From positions 4,526,001-4,590,000 of the forward strand of contig OZ024928.1 of the NCBI GenBank assembly GCA_964017235.1: a DNA stretch of 64,000 bases. Reading direction: 5' to 3'. A model generated the notes under the pieces. That model did not search any database. It was not told the origin of the DNA and worked only from the letters and a program-made list of their open reading frames with translations. This document shows positions 53,661 through 64,000 of the stretch, piece by piece (the first letter of the stretch is position 1; each line of letters opens with the position of its first letter). Made by a program: the position numbers and the translations under genes. Source of the DNA: Sabellastarte sp. h YS-2021 (taxonomy: Eukaryota > Annelida > Polychaeta > Sabellida > Sabellidae).

Positions 53661-56281
53661 AAGACACTCGCAACTGTATGTGCCATTTTTCCTTTCATGT
53701 GTATGGCCTCTGGCCCACTTGCTGCAGTAACAGCATAGTGTCAAGATGTATTTGTATCTACTAGTAATTGTAGTTGGCTTGGTACTGGTGTGTTGGCGCC
53801 TTGTAGCTGTTACATGAAGATAACATGACTGATAAAGAAAAAAGAACACTTGAAAAAAAAAAAACTATCAATGCACACCACTTTGAATACTTGAAACCAA
53901 TTGTTGTAGAGAATGCTGCAAATCACAATTTGACTTCCTTTCTTAAACAAAATTGCATTGAAGCAATCAGACAAAATCAACAAAGATTGTAATAAGCCTT
54001 CTCGCAATATATTGACATCCTCTGGGATTTTTTCTTAGTAGTCATATTTTTTCGGGGTTTTGTCCACCAGGGGATTGTCTGCCATTAAAAACACCTATAA
54101 ATTGGGTTTATTTTTGTAGGGAAAATACTTCCTGATACACAAGGCTTCCTCCAAATTTGGTGAAAATTGAAGTCAGGGGACAGTTAAGTTTTTTATCATT
54201 AGAAAGGGACTATTGCAGACAGTCTGTTTTATTTTCAAAACGTCATCATCACTTCATCAAACGTTGTGAGCAACAGGTGTTACAGGGAAGCATGTCTTAT
54301 TTTGGAAAAACTGTTCACATCGTGTGTCCAGAGGTGGGCTGCACCAGAAATGATGTGTTTATACCTCCAGGGAATATTTAATAGAGTTATACTGAATTAC
54401 ACATCAATCAATATGAAGCAATGGCCTGATGGCTGTTAGTATCTGCTGTGTATCGAGAGAAATGAACTGTATTACTTTCAGTCAAGACGAAATAAAAGAA
54501 ATGTCCTCATATTTTAAAAAAGTAGTTGAACTGACTTCCATTTATTTCTAAATATTGTATATTATTTTCCTTTGATTTTTACATTGCCCTATGTGTGTGT
54601 ACATATACCACTGATTTGTACGAATAAAGCAAAATACGGAAATAGGCTCTGCCAAAGTTATGAGACTGAATTGCAAACCCCATAAACTAATATGTAATAA
54701 CTAGGACCCTGTCGTGGTAACTGATATCTCGGATATCAAGCTTATGACACTGGCTGGGATTTGTGTACATAACAACGGTAATATATATTTTAGGAAACAT
54801 AGAATTTTTAACACATTGCAAGCTTACTACATAATGTAAGTGTTGGGTGTGAGCTTTTCAACTGTTTACAGTGGCTCATTGACGTTTTTGTAACTAATGT
54901 CAATATGGATACCAATAATCAATAGGATATGTATTGACATTGTTTAATCGAATGCCACTGTCCAATTGAACATATTCAATGTTTTTTTTTGTTTTTTTTT
55001 GTTGTTGTTGTTGTTTACAATAGTGCCAGTCTAAATAGATTCTTTTAACATATGAACATTCAAAATTCCATAATTCCATAATTACCTCCTAATATTCTCA
55101 TGACCATTTATTTGTACGAATGTTTGTTTGTTAGCAGGATTAAAAAGTACTGATTGGAACTTCATGCAAAAAAATATGAAGATGGTTCTTGGTTCAGGCT
55201 TGGATCCCATTAAATTTTGAGAGTGATCTGGATCACTGTTTGGATATACAAAAAAAATCTGGATTTTCCCATTCACTTATCATTACCTACCTTGGCAGAG
55301 GTCATCACTGTCTGAGTGTTCCTGTTACTCTTGCCCCTGCCCAACCCCCCTCAAAAAATAAAAAAAAGAATTCCTGAATTTTACCCATATTTTATCACCC
55401 AGATGGCCCTCTCAGTTAAAAAATAACAGTATTTGCGTTTACTACTATATTTAAGACAACAGCTGTAAGCACAATTATTCAGATTGCATTAAATTGGTAA
55501 TTGCAATTCAATTTACTGTGTTGTCTTTCGGCGTATAGAAACCTGAAAAATGGATCATTTATCATTTCTTCTATATGTAATAATGACTATTGAATCAACT
55601 GTTATGAATAATGATGGAGCAAATTTCCAGAACAAGAGGAGGAACAGAACTTTGTACTGAAGGCTCACACCAAGGAATCTGGGAACAAAACCTTGTTTTG
55701 AAAGCTTTCTTTGCAAAGGAAGTTATGAAGAAAGCTTTACTTCAGTGACAGGGTGCTGATAAAAGTAAAATCTCTTTGCAAAGCTGCATTATACACCGGT
55801 TTGAAAATAAGTTTCCATAAAGTCATGTTGAATATTAGTTGTCCTTGTGAAAAATACCAGGTACATTAGTCATTAAGAAATCATATTATAAATGTCTTGT
55901 TAAATTTGCATTGACTCTGATGTGCATTTAATAAGACGTGACATGTAAGCAATTATAAATTTAACTCCAAATTTTCCTTTAAATAAAACTTACCGGAAGT
56001 CAATTTTTCACCCCATAAATGGGGAGGGGGAGGGTTAGTTTTCTAGGTCAATTTTCTGCAAAATTAAGTTTAATTGTACATGGGTACTAATTGGTTCATT
56101 TGGCATTATTATTTTGATTCTGTGGTAATTAAGTATGAAGTTAATTTTTCATGATATCACCAAACTTTTTATACTCACACTTAAGTTTAGACCGTCTCGC
56201 ATTGTAGTTGAACATTATGGCAAACCACTTACGGTGTTAAAATACCATAAAACAGCATAAATCTTAAATGTGAAAGAATAT
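53661..56281. other. Gene-poor stretch
   Basis: An ORF at 54157-54380 (plus) has no known domain; it follows a splice-acceptor-like TTTTTGTAG at 54119. A TTG-repeat microsatellite lies near 54985-55015. No gene can be supported. Confidence 0.4.
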
Positions 56282-56579
56282 ATTATTTATTTTTATTTTA
56301 TTTTATTTATTTATTATAGTGACATGCAATATATAATATACAAATGAGATAACAGGCAGAAATACAACATTGCCCAGCCCTGAAGGGCTTATAAGTCACT
56401 CTTAATCAAGACAATAATTAACATGGTTATAGTGTTAGATAAATTACAGTATTACCAGCATTAGGCAAAAGATATTTTTGAAAAGGAAAGTGTACCAACT
56501 AGTAACAATTACATTAGTGACAAAGTAAATATACTACAGAAAATATTACACACACCAACATAGAATGAATAAGTATGTT

Positions 56580-59500
56580 CTATTTATTAAGCAAATCCTG
56601 TCTTATTCTCCATGCTTGGTAAATAAAATCAACCAGTTGTTTCTCATATGAATTGACAATTATAACAAATTTTTCATTGTCCGATAAACTGTGGAACTGT
56701 GGAATATTTTGTACAACAGATTTGAACAGGTTTGATCGTAGATTTTCATAGGCAACACAGTGACACAGAAAGTGTATTTCATCTTCCACTTCATTTGATT
56801 TACATAATAGGCAAGTACGCTCATCTACATTTAATTTTCTAAGTTTATTGGAACTAGTGTCCTTTATAAGATGAAACCTTCCAGTTTCTATTCTTAGTGG
56901 CAACACTCCTGTTCTGAATTGAACTAATAGTGATCTTTTTGATTTTGATATGTATGTGTTGAGATAGTTTTCTGTTTCATATTTATTTTTAAAAGTTTTG
57001 TACACCCTTAATTTAGGTTTTGATTCCAGCTCTAGCTTCCAATCATTCTCTGTTTTCGCCATAAATAATTCTTTTACATGTTTAGTATTAACAGGGGTTT
57101 TTGAAATAAAATGATTCTGCATGTTTATTAATCGAAGTATTTCTCTTATATCATTTGACCAATTTGCTGTGCATTTTTCATAATCCCATAGGAATACTTT
57201 TTTGGTAATTCTGCTGGAGTCCATTTTTATCAAGCGGTTCCACAGTCTAAGCATACATAGATAGTGCCTATATTTGCAAGGGAGCCATCCCATTTCTCCA
57301 TTTATTGCTGCCAGAGGGGTAAATTTATGAACACCCAGGAAATATCGTATCGCCTTATTTTGGACACTGTCACACTGTGCACTGTTTTTATAACCCCATA
57401 CAGAGGCACCATAGTCAAGAATAGGACATACATGTGCGTTATAGAGTTTAGTGTAAGTTTTGAATCTTACATCTTTCAGGTATTTCAGTTTTGAACAGAT
57501 ACTACCTAATGATCTACTTCCAGAATCTGACAATGTACTGATACACTGAGTGAACTTTAAATGCTCATCTAGGTATGTGCCTAGGTACTTGTAAGAGGAG
57601 CAGTAATTAAGCTGAGTGTTTCCATATTGAAAATTAAATTTTGATCGCCTTTTTTTGACAGGTCTGAAGTGAACAACATTAGATTTATTAATATTAATAT
57701 TTAATTTCCATCGTAAACACCATTCATTCATTTTATTCAGCAGGGTTTGTAAATCTTTCTCATTTTCAGCAATTAAAACTAAATCATCTGCATAAAGAAG
57801 GATACATAATTTTTGACCATTTATATCTATGCCCAGGTTTAACTCTTTTAATGTTACTGCTAAATCATTTATATAGATAGAAAATAATGTTGGGGATAAA
57901 TTGTCTCCTTGTTTTACCCCTGAACTGACACTAAACCAACCGGTCATCCAGTTATTTACACGGACACATGAGAAGGTATTGTTGTAAAGTGATTTTATGG
58001 CTTTATATATTTTACCAGTAATACCATAAGTTAATAGTCTATAAAACAACAAATCTCTATCTACCCAGTCAAAGGCTTTTTCAAGGTCAATGAAACTTGC
58101 AAATACCGATTTCGATTTTGACAATTGATTCCTGATAAGACATGTTAGTGTAAATGTGTGTTCTTCACATGATCGTCCTGAACGAAAACCATTTTGTTCA
58201 TCAACTATTAAATCCGAAATATTACAATAGGATGTTATCCTTTTATTAATTAAAGATGAATATACTTTTGACACACAAGATAAAAGGCTGATTCCTCTGT
58301 AATTGAGCGGGACATATGGATTCTTTTTAGAATCTTTAGGAATTGGATTTATGATTGATTTGAGCCAGATTGTGGGTACTATCCCACTTTCGAAACAAGT
58401 CTGAAAATATTTTAGCAACATTTCAGAGACTGATCTTTGTTTAAGCACCTCATTTGGAATATTGTCACAACCAACAGCTTTATTAGTTTTAAGCCTTTTT
58501 ATTACCTGCTTCAATTCATCATGACAAAAAGGTTTATTTAAGGGGTCATTTTGAATTTCATAATTTATGTAATCACTATTTTCCAGTGCACACTTTTGTC
58601 TTAATATATTGATATAAAAATCTCTGTCAAAATTGATATTGTTCGGTTTATTATATAGATTACAAAAGTCATTTTGCCACTTTTGGAGAATAGTATTTGT
58701 TTCAAAAACATTTTTTTCCTCAATTTGAACTTGCATTGGAATTTCTGCCTTTTTCTTAGGACCCAATGACTTTAAGTGGTTCCAGAAATCTTTGGGGTTT
58801 CTGGTGTTGAAGTTCTCCAAATCATTAACAAGTTTTTTCTTATAATTGCGTTGTGCTTGTCTCAATGCTCTATCAAATTTGTTTCTAGATATTTTAAATA
58901 GTTGAAAGTTTACTCTTTTACAGTGTTTATCAGATTTACATTTTGTATACCGCTTTTCAGATTCACACATGTTTTTCCATAAACTTGTCAATTCATCACT
59001 CCAGTAGGGTTTGGTCACCTTTAATCTTTTTCTAGTCCTATTTTTAGTATGTCTAAGCTCTAGATATTTATCCATTTCATCAAAAAGTGTTTTACACATT
59101 TTTGAGTAGAGAGTATCTAGACAACTTTGGGTTTTATTTGTTTTCTCAATGATATCTATGATATTCAATACTGTAGCATTCCATAATTCATTGTTCATAA
59201 AGTCCTTTGGAGAATGTAGGAAATTGTAACTTTTATTTACAAATTCATTAGGTTCTTGCGTTGAGCTCACATTTTTGGAAATAACGTCTACATCATGTAG
59301 CTTTGAATGAGAAATATATGACATGTTTATTTTAGCACTTAAAATTGAGTGGTCTGGAAGTCTGCAATTGTCTGAAACAATTTCCTGCAGTTTGTATTCA
59401 GAAACAATGTCACTTACCGTTTTAACAGAAAACTCACTACAATACTGCAAACATTCATGAGGTACTACAAAATAATCTACTACTGACTTTCCTCTTGATG

Positions 59501-60152
59501 ATATAAATGTGTAATTATCTTTTTCTTTTTCAAAACGTCCATTTAAAATACACATTTTTCCTTCTTTCAGGAATTCTATAAAGGACCTTCCATGTGAATT
59601 TTTTGAATGGTCAAGAACTAGCCTTTCATTGACGTTATCAATATCTGGAATAAAGTCCAAAGTACAACCTATTCTGGCATTGAAATCTCCACAAATAATT
59701 ACTATATCAGCAAAAGAACATGTATATACAAGAGATAACAAGTTTACAAAGAAACTAGAAGCATTTCTACCCCAGACTGAATTTTCTGGTGACAAATAAC
59801 ATGTAATTAGTACAACACTAAAGTCTGTATACTTATCTTTAAATTCAACTGCTAAAATACCATCATGTTGTTTATTTAAAATGTTTATATCATATGTACC
59901 CTGTAAACGTTGATTGATTAGTATCCCTATTCCTCCTGAAGGTTTAGGTGCACGTACATTTACAAATTTTCTATTATTACCTATCCAAGTAAAACCAGAG
60001 ACACTAATATTTTCTGCAATTGGAAGGTGGGTTTCAATTAGGCATAAGATATCTGGATTTAAACCTTTAATGATATTTTGTCTTAGCTCACTGTTTGATT
60101 CTGTCCAACCATTCACATTCCACTCGCAGATATTAATAGGCTGGGAAATGTT
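56580..60152 (-). CDS. LINE ORF2: AP endonuclease, reverse transcriptase, Cys/His C-terminus
   Basis: The frame is open from the TGA ending ORF1 (60155-60153) to 56580. Endonuclease: ICEWNVNGW near 60124, LCLIETHLP, IICGDFNARIG and LPDHSIL. RT: GISLLSCVSKVYSSLINKRI, FASFIDLEKAFDWVDRDLL, SSGVKQGDNLSPTLFSIYI and LLYADDLVLIAENEKDLQTL. C-terminus: CLLCKSNEVEDEIHFLCHC. All main catalytic motifs look intact. The clade is uncertain and differs from the CR1 and L1/Tx1 copies in the window. The first ATG of this frame lies near 59555, beyond the endonuclease GDFN motif, so a normal AUG start cannot give a complete protein. Readthrough of the TGA, or reinitiation at a non-AUG codon such as GTG at 60116, is implied. 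Confidence 0.88.
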   Translation of the reverse strand, partial: NISQPINICEWNVNGWTESNSELRQNIIKGLNPDILCLIETHLPIAENISVSGFTWIGNNRKFVNVRAPKPSGGIGILINQRLQGTYDINILNKQHDGILAVEFKDKYTDFSVVLITCYLSPENSVWGRNASSFFVNLLSLVYTCSFADIVIICGDFNARIGCTLDFIPDIDNVNERLVLDHSKNSHGRSFIEFLKEGKMCILNGRFEKEKDNYTFISSRGKSVVDYFVVPHECLQYCSEFSVKTVSDIVSEYKLQEIVSDNCRLPDHSILSAKINMSYISHSKLHDVDVISKNVSSTQEPNEFVNKSYNFLHSPKDFMNNELWNATVLNIIDIIEKTNKTQSCLDTLYSKMCKTLFDEMDKYLELRHTKNRTRKRLKVTKPYWSDELTSLWKNMCESEKRYTKCKSDKHCKRVNFQLFKISRNKFDRALRQAQRNYKKKLVNDLENFNTRNPKDFWNHLKSLGPKKKAEIPMQVQIEEKNVFETNTILQKWQNDFCNLYNKPNNINFDRDFYINILRQKCALENSDYINYEIQNDPLNKPFCHDELKQVIKRLKTNKAVGCDNIPNEVLKQRSVSEMLLKYFQTCFESGIVPTIWLKSIINPIPKDSKKNPYVPLNYRGISLLSCVSKVYSSLINKRITSYCNISDLIVDEQNGFRSGRSCEEHTFTLTCLIRNQLSKSKSVFASFIDLEKAFDWVDRDLLFYRLLTYGITGKIYKAIKSLYNNTFSCVRVNNWMTGWFSVSSGVKQGDNLSPTLFSIYINDLAVTLKELNLGIDINGQKLCILLYADDLVLIAENEKDLQTLLNKMNEWCLRWKLNININKSNVVHFRPVKKRRSKFNFQYGNTQLNYCSSYKYLGTYLDEHLKFTQCISTLSDSGSRSLGSICSKLKYLKDVRFKTYTKLYNAHVCPILDYGASVWGYKNSAQCDSVQNKAIRYFLGVHKFTPLAAINGEMGWLPCKYRHYLCMLRLWNRLIKMDSSRITKKVFLWDYEKCTANWSNDIREILRLINMQNHFISKTPVNTKHVKELFMAKTENDWKLELESKPKLRVYKTFKNKYETENYLNTYISKSKRSLLVQFRTGVLPLRIETGRFHLIKDTSSNKLRKLNVDERTCLLCKSNEVEDEIHFLCHCVAYENLRSNLFKSVVQNIPQFHSLSDNEKFVIIVNSYEKQLVDFIYQAWRIRQDLLNK

Positions 60153-61235
60153 TCAATGCACTGACTGATCAAAAAGGGAGCTGCTTGGAGGTTGTGAGTT
60201 CCCTTGGAGATTGTTCTGAGTAGAGAGGTCTGCATGTGGCACTGTGCCTGATATTGCTCTGGAGTGGGGTGAGGGATTTGAAGATGTATTACCAGCTGGT
60301 TTGGGGCAAGCATTTGGCTGAGAAGCATTAAAAGTGTTCCATTCAGGTCTCACAGTCTCCGGTCCATTGTTGCTTCCAGAATGTTGACCATTATCCCATA
60401 TTCTATCCTTAGGGACTAACTTTCCCATTCCATTGATCCTGAAATTGTTTCCTAGGGGCGAGTTGTCAAGTATGGTACGAGTGTTCATCTCCAATAGGCG
60501 TACTTCATGTGATTTGCTGGACCTCATGAATACCCTGTTAAACACCGAGTGTTGAAGATTTCTCTTGTTGGCCAGTACTAGCTTCTTTTCGTCTAATGTC
60601 CTGAAGCTGATTTTCATCAGTGGTGGCTTTGACATATTCCTATGAGGCAATCTAGCAGCTTTGACAACCTTAACTTGTTGCATAATTGGAACATTATAGG
60701 AGTCTGAGCCAAGGTTAGCAACCAGATCCTCTGCAATCAGAAGGGGGTTTTCCTGTGGGTATTTTGGTAAGCCACTAACAACCACAGTGACATCAGTGTT
60801 TTTCAAAGGGTCAATGTCTTTTCCTGGTGCACATATTTTCAGTTGTTCAATCTCTTTAGCTTGTTGGTCCACTTTGTCACTGAGCTTTGTAATTGTGTCA
60901 TTTAACAAGGTGCATTCATTCATCACATAGTTTTCAGAGTGATTAATTTGTGTACTAATTTCTTTCTTCAATTCATCTCTGAGGGTATTAATCTTAGTGT
61001 CAATTTGTTCAGAAATTTGTGTTGCGATTTGTTTTTGTCCCTGCTTTAGCTCTTTTATTTCTTCCATTATAATGTGGAGGGTACCAATTAAGTCACCTTC
61101 ATGTGGGTCTTGTTCTGCTTCAGTGATTCCAGTCAATGGGATTGCTACCATCTTGGTTTGCTTGCTTTCTTTTTGCCCTTCTTTTGGAGAATCTCCTGAA
61201 AGTTTTCTCTTTGCTTTTTCAAATAGTGAGGCCAT
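60153..61235 (-). CDS. LINE ORF1: coiled-coil RNA-binding protein
   Basis: ATG at 61235 (ASLFEKAKRKL follows) opens a 360-codon frame; the frame also extends 12 codons upstream without an ATG. Residues about 60-150 form a predicted coiled coil (IMEEIKELKQGQKQIATQIS, LSDKVDQQAKEIEQLK). An RRM-like segment follows (VTVVVSGLPKYPQENPLLIA, LMKISFRTLDEKKLVLANKR), then a C-terminal domain with VRLLEMNTRTIL. The last 90 residues are Ser/Asn/Pro-rich. This layout matches L1-type ORF1 proteins, which trimerise and package LINE RNA. The stop is TGA followed by AAC, in the same frame as ORF2. Confidence 0.85.
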   Translation of the reverse strand: MASLFEKAKRKLSGDSPKEGQKESKQTKMVAIPLTGITEAEQDPHEGDLIGTLHIIMEEIKELKQGQKQIATQISEQIDTKINTLRDELKKEISTQINHSENYVMNECTLLNDTITKLSDKVDQQAKEIEQLKICAPGKDIDPLKNTDVTVVVSGLPKYPQENPLLIAEDLVANLGSDSYNVPIMQQVKVVKAARLPHRNMSKPPLMKISFRTLDEKKLVLANKRNLQHSVFNRVFMRSSKSHEVRLLEMNTRTILDNSPLGNNFRINGMGKLVPKDRIWDNGQHSGSNNGPETVRPEWNTFNASQPNACPKPAGNTSSNPSPHSRAISGTVPHADLSTQNNLQGNSQPPSSSLFDQSVH

Positions 61236-61440
61236 GTTTATCCAATGTGTCCACACCAGTTGAATCCACACTGTTTGTTTAAGTATATCCAGTGAATTTT
61301 ACTATTTAAACTGTCTAAAATCCTTGTAAAATCACACTTTTTATCCAGAGAAAATAATTCACACATCCACACTTCACACACTATAACCAACCCACTCTCC
61401 ATAAAAATGGACCCTGAATTAAAGAAACTGTATTATGTCC

Positions 61441-62024
61441 ATTGGATGTATTGCCCCACTGGTAGCCTTGCTGAAGGCTCAATTATTCTTTGCAGTTAGG
61501 AAAAGTTTTCAGTTCTGATAATGGAGTTTCAGTTTCTATAATGTACTCGTACACGTACTGAATATACAGCTAAGAGAAAGACTGACACAGTTCTTTCTCT
61601 TGACATGTATGAGTGCTTTATCACTGCCAAATATTTGTGTGCATGTTTAAAAAGATATCATGCAAATTTGAGCCTTAAGCAAGGCTACCCCACTGGTTAA
61701 CCCAATGCTACACTTAGAGGTGGTATTGGCTACATCTATAGGTGGTTTATGCAACTCATTCCTCTATGTACTGCCACGTTTCTGTCAGTAAAGTTTGCAT
61801 CCTGTAATGGTCTCTGTTTTCCGTGGCTACATGGAAGTGTTCATAGGTGGTATCAAGGTCACCTCCCACAACTGCCTGTAACTATAGTGTGTCATAATTT
61901 CTGTAACTCTTCCTGCATTTTTCCTGCTAATTCTTTGTTATTCTGTTTCTGTGTCCCCAGTGGAGCAAACTATTCGCTGTTAGATCATTGTGGCTTTACA
62001 GTATCTTTTCTGTTTCAAGTTTGG
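61441..62024. other. Noncoding flank with a short inverted-end element
   Basis: GTAGCCTTGCTGAAGGCTCAA near 61462-61482 and its inverted copy TTGAGCCTTAAGCAAGGCTA near 61668-61688 bracket about 185 bp, probably a small MITE. AAGTTTTCAGTTCTGATAAT inside it recurs near 20173. No gene. Confidence 0.4.
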
Positions 62025-62115
62025 CATAATATCATAGGCTATTACCTCTCTGTGGGTACAAGTGGCAATGCTGTCCCAATATGTCCATGACATAAAACAC
62101 AAACTTGGATTTTTG
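62025..62115 (+). mobile_element. SINE family 2, decayed 3' portion
   Basis: It contains AGGCTATTACCTCT, CTGTGGGTACAAGTGGCAA, TGTCCCAATATGTCC and ACAAACTTGGATTTTTGAC, in the order of the SINE at 34081-34232 with many changes. The A-box half is lost. Confidence 0.6.
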
Positions 62116-62635
62116 ACCATAGCCACTGTCCTTTCTTATTCTGATTTTATTCCGTTAATTATTTGTTGCTGGTTTCACAAGGAGGGCAGTATTCATTTCT
62201 GTTTGACTGGGGCATTATCCGTTCAAAATGCAGATGTGACAAGGTATTAAATCTGTATGTCTGTTTGTGTAATATCTCTTTTCTTTATTACTGCAAAACT
62301 AATGAACACATCTATGTGAATTTTTTTTATGTGGAAGTGGTATAACCAAACAGAGAAATGATTAAATTTTGGGAAAGATGTGGATCATATTCTTGATTAA
62401 AAACGTGAATTTTTCAACAGTTCCATTATTGTAAATTTCCATCATGGTTAGGCTCTCTGGATTGTAAGCATCAAAATAATTTGGATGAAATTACAATGTG
62501 CATATACTTGGCTGATTTGGCGGAGGTTTGCACTCTACGAGTGATGACTAGTTTGTGGTATTATAATTCTATTTTTTACTAATTAAACCAGAGACAAAAT
62601 TCTTCACCAATTTAAATAAATCACAATAAAGACAC
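62116..62635. other. Noncoding spacer
   Basis: Short overlapping frames only. No recognised gene or repeat. Confidence 0.4.
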
Positions 62636-62705
62636 CAAAGTGGGGCAATGGTAACACACTCGCCTCCCACCTGTGAGGTGAGAGTTCGAATCCTCATCTT
62701 TGATG
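62636..62705 (+). mobile_element. Solitary tRNA-like SINE head
   Basis: GTGGGGCAATGGTAACACAC resembles an A box and GAGTTCGAATCC a B box, with CGCCTCCCACCT between, as in the head of SINE family 1. The SINE body does not follow. Its stems pair poorly, so a functional tRNA gene is unlikely. It is a head-only fragment or an old tRNA relic. Confidence 0.5.
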
Positions 62706-63150
62706 AGGATCAAGCCATATATAGGTATACCGTTTTTGAGTTATGCATATGAACAAATAGACAAATACTATTACCGCTCTCCTTTTTGGGGGCAAGGGTA
62801 ATTAAAATAGTGACATTTGCAGATAGTGTAAACCCAGGTACTATGTACAGGACTTTAATACAGCTTTTTAAGCCATTAACCAATTCTGTCCACGATGAAC
62901 AAGTCTTCATTAATCGCCAAACATGGGAGGGAAATGCCCTCCACTGGAGATGTGCTACCATTCTTAGCAGTTCTGTCACATAAATACTACCATTTAAGCC
63001 AATTTAATTGATGATTGGTTTATTATTTTATCTTTTATGGCTTATGACTTACTATATAAACCACTTCATACCCATGTATAGAAAAGGTTACTGAATAGTG
63101 AAAATAAAATGTTAATTAAATTAGTCATTGCAAAGCACAGATGTGTAATA
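62706..63150. other. Noncoding spacer
   Basis: AT-rich, with short frames of no recognisable domain. Confidence 0.4.
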
Positions 63151-63179
63151 AGATGTATAATATTTTCATTAACATATAT

Positions 63180-64000
63180 AAAAAGGTATTTGATAGATGT
63201 TGTCCAAGGAAAAAAAATCAAAGTAAACCCAACTTCAGAACATAAGCCATGGTTTACAAAAGGACTCCAAAATGTGTGTAATAAGAAAAACAAACTGAAA
63301 AAAAAACGTTTCAAAAGTACAAAAGTAATTCTAGCCTTGTGGAGTATAAGAAGCACAAAATAAGCTGACTAGTGTTTTGAGATATGAGCAGAAAAGGTAT
63401 TATAATAATTAAATGTAAAATAATATTAAAGGAACCTGGAAAATATTAAATTGAGTAATAAAAGTTTGTGCAAAAGTTAATTGTTTTTGCCAATACATTT
63501 CAAGATCAGAACAAGAAAAAAGTAATAAATGTATAGCAAATGCTTTTACCAACTTTAAAATTTAATGTTGGGACAGATTTAGCAAAGAAGATCCCCCCAA
63601 ATAAGAGTGGAGGTATATATGATACAATGGGTCCTAGTAAACTAAACTCAATTTACCTGAATGAAGTCAATAAAACAGAACTAATGAAAGTAGTAAGTAC
63701 ATATAATCACAAACATTATTGTGATGTCAATGACTTGAATATATATGTTGTAAAGTCTCCATTCATCTCTGTTGTCCAACCATTTAAGTATATGTGTAAT
63801 TTGTCATTTAGGTCTGGTGGTTTCCATCTGAAATGAAAATAGCAAAAAATAGTGTCATTATTTAAGTCAGCAGATGAATGTACCTACCAAATACAGACCA
63901 GTTTCACTACTCCCTCAATTCTCTAAAATTCTAGAAAATTATTTGATAAGAGGTTGACAAATTTTGTTGAAAAAGGCAACACTGATTCTCAGTGATTCAC
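63180..64000 (+). pseudogene. LINE ORF2 fragment (linker into RT), degraded, continues past the window
   Basis: It contains HKPWFTKGLQNVCNKKNKLK (linker), then NVGTDLAKKIPPNKSG near 63564-63610 and NLSFRSGGFHLK near 63800, then sequence recalling YLPNTDQFHYSLNSLKF and KIL near 63876-63940. The order matches the linker, FF.NIG..LA..IP, NLS...G.FP and YRPISLLP..SKI stretch that leads into RT in many LINEs. Stops and shifts are frequent. The family differs from the other copies in the window. Confidence 0.65.

Larger units (their letters stand above)
56282..61440 (-). mobile_element. Nearly complete two-ORF LINE
   Basis: The minus strand carries a 5' UTR (about 61440-61236), ORF1, ORF2, a short 3' UTR and a tail of AAATA/AATAA repeats (56319-56282). 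Both ORFs are open along their full length, apart from the single TGA between them, so the copy is young. No target duplication could be fixed, so the 5' end is approximate. Confidence 0.8.

Noticed and set aside
61380-61440. A target duplication for the 56-61 kb LINE (AAAGAA...TATTAT on both sides)
   Set aside because: The two flanks match only with gaps and mismatches, too weak to define the 5' end.
1-64000. CRISPR arrays, operons, bacterial promoters or ribosome binding sites
   Set aside because: Spliced genes, SINEs and LINEs show a eukaryotic genome; the tandem repeats are satellites and duplications without spacer structure.

Overview
This is a stretch of an animal nuclear genome, AT-rich and crowded with transposable elements. 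It has spliced genes with GT/AG junctions, tRNA-derived SINEs, several LINE clades, a DIRS-like tyrosine-recombinase retrotransposon, Kolobok-like and Harbinger-like transposase remnants and many palindromic MITEs. CR1-type LINEs with a 2A-like leader, abundant SINEs ending in GACGTWAAACCCCAA, and a galactose-3-O-sulfotransferase gene suggest a marine invertebrate, most likely a mollusc or another lophotrochozoan. That placement is inference; there is no direct taxonomic marker.

Host genes are few. At the left edge (minus strand) lies the first coding exon of an RGG-rich, probably RNA-binding protein, with a compact upstream region holding three CACGTG boxes. At 38.9-40.7 kb (minus strand) lies a Gal3ST-family sulfotransferase, with one large catalytic exon and a small exon encoding a membrane anchor. 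Everything else with protein similarity is transposon-derived.

Layout: 1.2-6.0 kb is a TIR-bounded element carrying a 5'-truncated L1/Tx1-like LINE (13-bp target duplication) and a SINE. 6.6-7.6 kb is a broken LINE ORF1-like protein followed by a NADAR domain. 8.3-8.9 kb is a MITE. 10.5-12.0 kb is a LINE endonuclease fragment joined to a SINE 3' end, flanked by one 11-bp target duplication. 13.3-18.4 kb holds two decayed CR1-type LINEs and two CACTG-ended MITEs. 18.6-22.7 kb holds a LINE tail, a P2X7-ballast-like pseudogene and a convergent Kolobok-like transposase pseudogene. 23.2-27.6 kb holds a LINE fragment and an intact CR1-type LINE (1026 aa). 28-33 kb is repeats and LINE scraps. 33.5-38.2 kb is the DIRS-like element, cut by two SINEs. 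40.9-48.3 kb is scraps, a Harbinger-like remnant, SINEs and MITEs. 48.4-49.7 kb is a tandem satellite whose core period is 147 bp. 49.7-51.2 kb is another 2A-bearing LINE copy. 52.8-53.1 kb is a 250-bp foldback. 53.2-53.7 kb is a possible Ty3-like integrase remnant. 56.3-61.4 kb is a nearly complete LINE in which ORF1 and ORF2 share one frame, split by a single TGA. 63.1 kb to the right edge is another LINE fragment.

The elements most worth attention are the ORF1-NADAR combination, the in-frame TGA between ORF1 and ORF2, the LINE-SINE template-switch chimera, the Kolobok/P2X7-ballast pair, and two SINE families that share one 3' tail. All identifications come from reading motifs by eye; no database search was possible.
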